A stretch of DNA of 11,565 nucleotides from positions 1-11,565 of the forward strand of contig JAURHL010000048.1 in the NCBI GenBank assembly GCA_030833305.1, read 5' to 3'. Position 1 is the stretch's first letter. The number at the start of each line of letters is the position of its first letter. This document shows, in pieces, positions 5,936-11,565 of this stretch. Under the pieces are notes generated by a model, which saw only the letters and a list, made by a program, of their open reading frames with translations, did not search any database and was not told the DNA's origin. The DNA comes from Acidimicrobiales bacterium. Its GTDB lineage: Bacteria > Actinomycetota > Acidimicrobiia > Acidimicrobiales > Ilumatobacteraceae. The translations under genes were made by a program, and so were the position numbers.

Positions 5936-8900
5936 GACTCAGGGACACACCGATGTACACCGGTTCGTCGTCCAGTTCGGCGTTGGGAGTTCCGTCACTC
6001 CACGCCACCGACGTCGCCAAGGTCTCGCTCGCGATCATGTCGACGAATGGGGCCACCTGGCGGCGCACCGACTCGGGTACCCCGAGAGTCAGCACGATCC
6101 GATCACTCACCTCGAGGTCGGCGTCCCGACGGGCCTGTTGCACGAGACGAATGAGATCGCGGGCGGTCCCTTCGGCGGCGAGTTCGGGCGTGACCTCGAT
6201 GTCGAGTCCGACCATTCCCAAACCATCGGCCAGGGTCGCACCGGCCGAGCCTTCGGCCGCGGCCATTTTGATGGTGTACTCACCCTCGACCAACTCGATG
6301 CCTCCGGCCACGACGACACCGTTCGCATGGGACCAGTCGCCGGTCTTGACGGCCTTGATGACCTCCTGGGTGCGCCCACCCAGGCGTGGACCGAGCGCAC
6401 CCGGGATCACCTGCAGAACCGCGGTGGCTCCCGACTCTTGTTCGGCCGACAACACGACCTTCTTGACGTTCACCTCGTCGGCGATGATGTCGACGAACGG
6501 TCGCAGCGTTTCGGCATCGGGGTGCGAGACCTTCAACTCGGCCAACGGCAAGCGCACGCGACGAGAGTGAGCCTTGCGAACCGAGAGCGCCGACGAGCAC
6601 ACCTCGCGCACCCGGTCCATCGCGGTCACGAGTTCGGGGTCGGCCGGAAGATCGCCCGCCCGCGGCCAATCGGTGAGGTGCACACTGACCCCTCCGGTGA
6701 GCCCCTCGTACACGGTGTCGCTGACCAAGGGCAACAACGGTGCGGCCACTCGACACAACGTCTCGAGCACGGTGTGCAAGGTGTCCACCGCGTCGGCATC
6801 ACCGACCCAGAAGCGATCACGCGAACGACGGATGTACCAATTGGTGAGCACGTCGAGGAAGTCCCGGGTGTTGGCACAGGCCGAGAAGAGGTCGTACGCG
6901 TCGAGATCACGGGTGACCGCGGCGACCAGGTCGGACGTCTTGGCGAGGATGTACCGATCGAGGACGTGCCCGGAGTCGGTGCGCACCGTGCCACTCACGC
7001 CCTCGGCGTTGGCGTACAAACCGAGGAAGTACCACGAGTTCCACAATGGCAACAACACCTGTCGAACGGTCTCGCGGATACCGGCCTCGGTCACCGAGAA
7101 GTCGGCCCCGCGCAGAATGGCCGACGACAGCAGGTACCACCGCATGGCGTCGGCGCCATAGGTGTCGAAGACCACCATGGGATCCGGATAGTTGCGCAGG
7201 CTCTTCGACATCTTCTGTCCGTCGTCACCGAGCACGATGCCGTGACTGACGCAGGTGGAAAACGCCGGGCGGTCGAACAGAGCGGTGGCCAGAACGTGCA
7301 AGGGTGTAGAACCAACCACGGGTCTGACCGATGTACTCGACGATGAAGTCCCCGGGATAGTGCTGTTCGAACCATTCGGTGTTCTCGAACGGATAGTGCA
7401 CCTGGGCGAAGGGCATCGAGCCACTCTCGAACCAGCAGTCCAGAACCTCGGGCACGCGCCGCATCATCGACTTACCGGTGGGGTCGTCGGGATTGGGGCG
7501 AACGAGGTCGTCCACGGCGGGTCGATGCAGATCGGTGATGTCGGTGCCGAAATCACGCTGGAGGTCGGCGATGCTTCCGTAGACGTCGAGGCGCGGATAG
7601 GCGGGATCGTCGCTCTTCCACACGGGAATGGGTGAACCCCAGAATCGATTGCGGCTGATGGACCAATCGCGGGCGTTGGCGATCCACTTGCCGAACGAAC
7701 CCTCCTTCAGGTGCTCGGGGACCCACGTGATCTGTCGATTCAGTTCGACCATGCGGTCCTTGATGGCCGTGACCTCCACGAACCACGAGGAGATGGCGCG
7801 GTACACCAAGGGTTCGGCGCAACGCCAGCAATGCGGATACGAGTGCGAATACGTGTCGTGCCGCACGACGGCACCGGCCGCCTTCAGGTGCTTGATGACC
7901 GAGGGATTCGCCTCGAAGACGTGCTGGCCCGCCCAGTCGGTGACGTCGGCGGTGTAACACCCGTGGCTGTCCATGGGACACACCGCGTCGATGCCAGCGG
8001 CCTGACAGGCCAATTGGTCGTCCTCACCGAAACCGGGGGCCATGTGCACCACACCCGTTCCGTCCTCGGTGGTGACGAAGTCTCCGGCGAGAACGCGGAA
8101 CGCGTTCGGCGTGTCGGCGAAGTAGCCGAACAAGGGACGATACGAGCGCCCCACCAGGTCCGCGCCCCGCACGGTGCCCACCCGCACGGCACCTTCCAGT
8201 TCGCGTTCGTAGGCGCCCAGCCGCGCCTCGGCGAGGATCGAGCGCTCGCCGTTCGATTCCAGGATCGCGTAGTCCACCTCGGGGTTCACGGCAAGCGCCA
8301 GATTCGAGGGCAAGGTCCACGGCGTCGTGGTCCAGGCCAACAGGCTCTCGCCCGTCTCCAACGCGAAGCGCACCGTCAGGGCCGGGTCCTGACGATCGCG
8401 ATACACGTCGTCCATGCGCGTTTCGGTGTTGCTGAGCGGTGTCTCGCAACGCCAGCAATACGCGAGCACCCGAAAGCCCTCGTAGATCAGACCCTTGTCG
8501 TGAAGGGTCTTGAAGGCCCACATCACGCTCTCCATGTAGGGAAGGTCGAGGGTCTTGTAATCGTTCTCGAAGTCGACCCAACGCGCCTGACGCGTGACGT
8601 AGCGTTCCCACTCGCTGGTGTACCGCAACACCGATGTGCGGCAATAGTCGTTGAACTTCTCGATACCGAACGCGGTGACCTCGGGATGGCCCGAGATTCC
8701 CAGCTGCTTCTCGGCCTCCACCTCGGCGGGAAGACCGTGACAGTCCCAACCGAATCGTCGTTCGACCTTCTGACCGCGCATGGTGCGGTACCGCGGTACC
8801 GCGTCCTTCACGAAGCCGGTGAGCAGGTGGCCGTAGTGCGGCAGACCATTGGCGAATGGCGGACCGTCGTAGAAGACGAATTCGTTGTCACCACCGTCGC

Positions 8901-9024
8901 CCGCCGTGCGACTCTGCACGGAGGCTTCGAAGGCTCGCTCCGACGCCCATCGAGCCAGTGTGGCGGCCTCGATGTCCGGGAAGTTCGGTTGGGCGTCGAT
9001 GGAGGGATACGGGCGGGAGGTCAT
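5931..9024 (-). CDS. ileS: Isoleucyl-tRNA synthetase, reading frame broken by a one-base shift near 7302
   Basis: Charges tRNA-Ile with isoleucine and edits mis-activated valine. Two overlapping frames together give the whole enzyme: codons 1-574 (9024-7303) and 575-1030 (7301-5931), joined by removing one C from the CCC at 7304-7302. The junction then reads GWFYTLHVLATALFDRP, the expected family sequence. The length of 1030 residues fits the long, eukaryote-like IleRS class. Motifs seen are DGPPFANGLPHYGH (HIGH-type signature at 63-66), RFGWDCHGLPAE, the editing domain's WTTTPWTLPSNLA, two CWRC segments, GQTRGWFYT, KMSKS (604-608) and a long C-terminal domain. The ATG at 9024 matches the family N-terminus; no good Shine-Dalgarno precedes it. 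An automatic annotation would show a frameshifted pseudogene or two genes. As no other ileS is visible and the gene is essential, a sequencing or assembly error is the simplest explanation. Confidence 0.95.
7302..7304 (-). other. Apparent single-base insertion (frameshift) in ileS
   Basis: The minus strand reads TAC ACC CTT GCA in the upstream frame, and removing one C gives TAC ACC TTG CAC, restoring the conserved YTLHVLA. Both frames are free of stops on either side, and the upstream frame continues to 7225 with non-family residues. The conserved reading changes over exactly at this point. Confidence 0.85.
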
Positions 9025-9071
9025 GGTGAAGTGGGGCGTCGCGAGGGCGGGGTCAGGCTACCGGCGGGGGC
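9025..9071 (-). other. yggT-ileS gap, no gene
   Basis: These 47 bases are very C-rich on the minus strand and contain neither a clear Shine-Dalgarno for ileS nor room for a T-box leader. A TAGCCT at 9062-9057 could serve as a weak -10. This is where ylmH and divIVA lie in the syntenic B. subtilis cluster. Confidence 0.5.
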
Positions 9072-9314
9072 TCACCGGATGATCGCGGCGCGCACCACCT
9101 GCAACACCAGCAACACCACCACCGGTGACAGGTCGAGACCGCCCATGGATGGCAGCACACGACGCACCGGGCCCAACACCGGTTCGGTGATGCGTCCGGT
9201 CCAGTCCCGCACGGCGTCGATGGCTCCACCGCGCGACGGGAACCACGAGAGGATCACCCGCACGAAGATGACCATCGTGAAGAGGTAGATCAGAGTTGCG
9301 AGTAGGTCGCGCAC
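9072..9314 (-). CDS. yggT: YggT family membrane protein
   Basis: Small integral membrane protein of 80 residues, the YlmG equivalent of the Gram-positive division cluster. Two hydrophobic segments are visible: about 4-23 (LLATLIYLFTMVIFVRVILSW) and 62-79 (LSPVVVLLVLQVVRAAI). Between them is the family's conserved stretch with WTGRITEPVLGPVRRVLP, in which the TEPxLxPxR core is typical. Its molecular role is not firmly established; links to cell division and membrane shape come from its gene neighbourhood and studies of homologues. The start is GTG at 9314, three bases after the sepF stop, so translation is probably coupled. No separate Shine-Dalgarno stands out. The next gene downstream is ileS, where ylmH and divIVA would be expected. 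Confidence 0.9.
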   Translation of the reverse strand: MRDLLATLIYLFTMVIFVRVILSWFPSRGGAIDAVRDWTGRITEPVLGPVRRVLPSMGGLDLSPVVVLLVLQVVRAAIIR

Positions 9315-9317
9315 GGA

Positions 9318-9842
9318 TCAGTAATCGGCGTTCGGGCGCGGAGCCGGCTTCAACAAGTAGACGCCCCGGGCCACCTTCTCGATCTTTCCGTGCAACGCGT
9401 AGCAGAGCCCGCTCGAGAAGTCGATCATGCGGCGGGCCACGTCGTCGTCGCACCCCTCGGTGTTGAGGATCACGGGTTGGCCGTCGCGATACCGGTTGGC
9501 GACTTCCTGGATGTCGTTGAAACGGATGGCCTTCACCGTGTGCGGTTCGCCCTGCGCACTTCCGCCGATCGTGCGCACCGACGAGGATGGACGACCCGAC
9601 ACCGGGCGGGGCTGGATGGACGAATCATCGACACCCATGCGGCGAGGTGGAATCGGGTCCGTGTCACGGGGCGTGACTTGACGCACGACCGGCCGGGATC
9701 CGGTGTCATCGAATTCACCACGACGGGGGTCGGGACGCGCCACTCCACCCGAACGATCGGGTTGGTCCTGATCGTCGTAATCGTCGTACGCGTCGTCCTC
9801 GCCCAAACCGAGGTAGTCCATGGCTTTTCTGAAGATCGACAT
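9318..9842 (-). CDS. sepF: Cell division protein SepF
   Basis: Membrane anchor and bundling partner of FtsZ at the division site. The protein is 174 residues. Residues 1-13 (MSIFRKAMDYLGL) form the amphipathic membrane-binding helix, followed by an acidic run (EDDAYDDYDDQD) and a disordered Pro/Arg/Asp linker to about residue 98. The SepF core (about 101-170) has VKAIRFNDIQEVANRYRDG, QPVILNTEGCDDDVARRMIDFSSGLCYALHG and KIEKVARGVYLLKP. In actinobacteria, which generally lack FtsA, SepF is the main tether for the FtsZ C-terminal peptide, and that peptide is seen in this window's FtsZ. The ATG at 9842 lacks a Shine-Dalgarno but has a TATTCT -10-like box exactly 7 bases upstream, so a leaderless transcript is possible in addition to read-through from yggS. 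Confidence 0.96.
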   Translation of the reverse strand: MSIFRKAMDYLGLGEDDAYDDYDDQDQPDRSGGVARPDPRRGEFDDTGSRPVVRQVTPRDTDPIPPRRMGVDDSSIQPRPVSGRPSSSVRTIGGSAQGEPHTVKAIRFNDIQEVANRYRDGQPVILNTEGCDDDVARRMIDFSSGLCYALHGKIEKVARGVYLLKPAPRPNADY

Positions 9843-9849
9843 CGATCCG

Positions 9850-9855
9850 AGAATA
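9850..9855 (-). promoter_or_regulatory. Candidate -10 box for a leaderless sepF transcript
   Basis: The minus strand reads TATTCT, seven bases (CGGATCG), then the sepF ATG. That spacing would place transcription start on or next to the A of ATG, the arrangement typical of leaderless genes in actinobacteria. No Shine-Dalgarno is present in the 20-base gap. No clear -35 is seen. Confidence 0.4.
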
Positions 9856-9862
9856 GTCGGGG

Positions 9863-10552
9863 TCAGACCCTACGAGGTGGACGCTGACCGAAGATCGCCG
9901 AGCCCACCCGCATCAGTGTCGAGCCCTCCTCCACCGCCAAACGCCAATCCCCGGACATCCCCATCGAGAGTTCGGTCAGTCCCAACCGCGCGGCCATCGA
10001 CGCCACCGCCCGAAAGGCCGAACGGGTGCGCTCGGGGTCGCCATCGGTGGGGCCGACGGTCATGAGACCCTCGACGACGAGGCCGCCGGTCGTCGCCGCC
10101 AGCACCAACGACTCGACATCGGCGGGGTCGCACCCGGCCTTGTCCGGTTCGCCGGTGGCGTTCACCTGCACCAGGATTCGAGCGCTGGGGCGACGGCGGG
10201 AGATCTCGGCCATCACCGATTCGCGATCGACGGACTGCCACACATCGACGATCGGGGCCAGCGAACGCACCTTGTTCGACTGCAGTCCACCGATGAAATG
10301 CACCTCGGGGACCGAACCGTCACGGAACTCGGCCATGAATCGCCCCCATTTGTCGACCAACTCCTGGGCGTAGTTCTCCCCGATGCAGGCGCATCCGGCC
10401 GCGGCCACCGCCGCGATCGCCTCCGGCGGAAAGGTCTTGGTGACCGCCACGATGCGCACCCGCTCGCCGCCGACAGCCCGCACCTCGTCGACCAAGGTTC
10501 GGTACCGCGCCGCGATCGCGGATGCGTCGATCGCCCCCGGTTCGACCGTCAT
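9863..10552 (-). CDS. yggS: YggS family pyridoxal phosphate homeostasis protein
   Basis: PLP-binding protein (PLPBP/YlmE) that helps balance vitamin B6 and amino/keto acid pools; no enzyme activity is firmly known. The protein is 229 residues, typical of the family, and is a single alanine-racemase-like barrel. Lys39 in VAVTKTFPPEAI is the expected PLP-binding lysine. Other family motifs are GENYAQELVDK (58-68), HFIGGLQSNKVR (85-96), QVNATGEPDKAGC, GLMTVGP and LSMGMSGDW, ending with STLMRVGSAIFG. I chose the ATG at 10552 because a perfect GGAGG (10565-10561) lies 8 bases upstream and the ATG overlaps the pgeF stop (ATGA). Reading further upstream only enters pgeF in another frame. The position between pgeF and sepF is conserved across Gram-positive division clusters. 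Confidence 0.95.
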   Translation of the reverse strand: MTVEPGAIDASAIAARYRTLVDEVRAVGGERVRIVAVTKTFPPEAIAAVAAAGCACIGENYAQELVDKWGRFMAEFRDGSVPEVHFIGGLQSNKVRSLAPIVDVWQSVDRESVMAEISRRRPSARILVQVNATGEPDKAGCDPADVESLVLAATTGGLVVEGLMTVGPTDGDPERTRSAFRAVASMAARLGLTELSMGMSGDWRLAVEEGSTLMRVGSAIFGQRPPRRV

Positions 10553-11226
10553 GCCGTTTGCCTCCACACCGCCAGAACATGACGCTGCCCGTCGACACGC
10601 GCGCGATGAGAGAAGAACAGATCTGCTCGACATCCCGTGCACAGTCCGGCGTCGATGATGCGAACGCCCGGAGCCACTCGCGTCAACTCGACCGAGACGA
10701 GTGCACCCATGTCCAGTGCGTCCCGCCCCTCTCGATCGATCGAGCGAACGTGCGACCCGAATGCGCGCTCCATCTCACTCAGGTCCTCAGCGCCGAACTC
10801 GTAGCAACACGCACCGATGTGCGCTCCGATCACCGCGGTGCGCGGCGGATCCGATCGTCGGACCAACTCTTCGATGGCGACCTCGAGAACCCCGGCTCGC
10901 GCTCCTCGCCAACCGACGTGGACTCCCGCGATCCACTCGCGACCGAGCAGCACGATCGGCACGCAGTCGCCCACCCACATCCCGAGCACCGCATCTTGCG
11001 CTCGCGTGAGCAGCACGTCGCCGGTCGAACCATCGTGATCGCCGGGCCCGTCCACCTCACGCGAGACCACTCCATGATCCTCGCTCAATTGCGACCAGAG
11101 CCGCGACGACAACGCCTGACGATTCGTGAGATTCAGCGGTGATCGCGGGTGAAAGTCGCCGTCGAGTCGCGTGGAGTGAACGATGCGCACGTCGGGTCGT
11201 TCGACCACATGAACGAACGCGGGCAC
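10549..11226 (-). CDS. pgeF: PgeF/YlmD-type multicopper-like (laccase-domain) protein, purine nucleoside phosphorylase family
   Basis: Member of the YfiH/LACC1 family. Homologues have purine nucleoside phosphorylase or adenosine deaminase activity, and E. coli PgeF edits peptidoglycan precursors that carry serine in place of alanine. The protein is 225 residues. The three metal/active-site positions appear conserved: His51 (DHGVVSREVDGPG), Cys88 (VGDCVPIVL) and His103 (GVHVGWRGARAG). Later come IGAHIGACCYEFG and the C-terminal CTGCRADLFFSHR. The start is GTG at 11226, 13 bases after the ftsZ stop; only a weak GGCGGGCG lies upstream, so coupling to ftsZ translation is likely. Its place right after ftsZ matches the mycobacterial order ftsZ-pgeF-yggS-sepF-yggT. 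Which reaction it performs here cannot be told from sequence. Confidence 0.93.
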   Translation of the reverse strand: MPAFVHVVERPDVRIVHSTRLDGDFHPRSPLNLTNRQALSSRLWSQLSEDHGVVSREVDGPGDHDGSTGDVLLTRAQDAVLGMWVGDCVPIVLLGREWIAGVHVGWRGARAGVLEVAIEELVRRSDPPRTAVIGAHIGACCYEFGAEDLSEMERAFGSHVRSIDREGRDALDMGALVSVELTRVAPGVRIIDAGLCTGCRADLFFSHRARVDGQRHVLAVWRQTA

Positions 11227-11239
11227 GTCGCCCGCCGGG

Positions 11240-11565
11240 TCACTTCAGGAACGACGGGACGTCGAAGTCGTCGTCACCATCGTCGGACGGATCGGCCGGG
11301 TCACTGGCGAAGATGTCCTTGGGCGCCGGGGCGGGAGCCGGACGGCTCTCGCGGGCCGGAGCGGCACCACGTCCGGCGGGACGTCCGGTCGGACGCACCT
11401 GGGGAGCGCCGTCCCATCGATCGAAACCAGCGGCGATCACGGTGACCTTCACCTCGTCGCCCATGTCGTCGTTGATCACGGTTCCGAAGATGATGTTGGC
11501 GTCCTGGTGGGCGATGCCGTGGATGATCTCGGCGGCCTCGTTCATCTCCATGAGGGTCATGGTGG
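11240..11565 (-). CDS. ftsZ: Cell division protein FtsZ (3' end only)
   Basis: Tubulin-like GTPase that forms the division ring. Only the last 107 residues are visible. The first part is the end of the C-terminal globular subdomain: MNEAAEIIHGIAHQDANII, then FGTVINDDMGDEVKVTVIAAGFDRW. A Pro/Ala/Arg-rich unstructured linker of about 45 residues follows, then an acidic segment (DDGDDDFD) and the conserved terminal peptide DVPSFLK, which binds SepF and other partners. The linker and peptide are of normal actinobacterial form. The GTP-binding region (GGGTGTG) lies beyond the window edge. It is the first visible gene of the cluster, with pgeF starting 13 bases downstream. Confidence 0.97.
   Translation of the reverse strand, partial: TMTLMEMNEAAEIIHGIAHQDANIIFGTVINDDMGDEVKVTVIAAGFDRWDGAPQVRPTGRPAGRGAAPARESRPAPAPAPKDIFASDPADPSDDGDDDFDVPSFLK

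Noticed and set aside
7296..7308. Programmed +1 frameshifting in ileS
   Set aside because: No prfB-like stop-codon stall, no zero-frame CCC slippery codon and no upstream Shine-Dalgarno-like stimulator at the expected spacing; IleRS is not known to use recoding.
7225..7424. Two separate ileS genes (an N-terminal and a C-terminal protein) rather than one frameshifted gene
   Set aside because: Neither half has a natural end: both contain tens of non-family residues beyond position 7302, and the catalytic HIGH-type and KMSKS motifs would be on different chains.
9025..9071. T-box riboswitch in front of ileS, as in some actinobacteria
   Set aside because: Only 47 bases separate yggT from ileS, and no T-box core or specifier stem is visible.
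5925..9288. Plus-strand open frames of 473 and 525 codons opposite ileS (5925-7346 and 7711-9288), and a 404-codon one at 2008-3222
   Set aside because: They are antisense to conserved genes, have no recognisable domain or good ribosome binding site, and show the biased composition expected of shadow frames.
9860..9870. GGGTC-T-GACCC as an intrinsic terminator between yggS and sepF
   Set aside because: The stem is only five base pairs with a one-base loop and has no U-tract, so it cannot form a terminator hairpin as written.

Overview
The window is a gene-dense, high-GC bacterial segment in which every supported gene lies on the minus strand, so transcription runs from the right edge (11565) to the left edge (1). 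There are thirteen genes: ftsZ (3' end only), pgeF, yggS, sepF, yggT, ileS, a DksA/TraR-like gene, lspA, rluD, pyrR, pyrB, pyrC and carA (5' part only). High GC, GTG starts, SepF without a visible ftsA, and a lysine-rich histone-like tail on the DksA-like protein suggest an actinobacterium. A deep branch such as Acidimicrobiia is my guess from overall character, not something I could test.

Right third (9072-11565): the distal end of the division cluster. It holds the FtsZ C-terminus with its conserved terminal peptide, then the ylmD-ylmE-ylmF-ylmG equivalents (pgeF, yggS, sepF, yggT). FtsZ polymerises the division ring, and SepF is expected to tie it to the membrane through that terminal peptide. 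Middle (3797-9024): isoleucyl-tRNA synthetase, a cysteine-free DksA/TraR-like protein, lipoprotein signal peptidase and an RluD-type pseudouridine synthase. Left third (1-3728): a pyrimidine operon of pyrR-pyrB-pyrC followed by carA, covering carbamoyl phosphate, carbamoyl aspartate and dihydroorotate synthesis.

The overall order matches the Bacillus subtilis ylmD-to-pyrAA region, including a DksA-like gene where ylyA sits, but ylmH, divIVA and pyrP are missing. Coupling is tight: four TGA/ATG overlaps of the ATGA type or equivalent and one GTGA overlap. Only four gaps exceed 40 bases (9025-9071, 5871-5930, 3729-3796, 814-880), and each is where regulation is likely. There is no gene-free stretch longer than 70 bases.

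The best second-look items are: a PyrR-binding RNA hairpin directly in front of pyrR whose lower stem includes part of the Shine-Dalgarno; the DksA-like protein with all four zinc-ligand positions replaced and a KK-pentad tail; a single-base frameshift in ileS; an AT-rich promoter/operator-like island before carA; and a leaderless-type promoter arrangement at sepF. I did not find a clearly new multi-gene system; the window is mostly conserved core genome with some unusual details.
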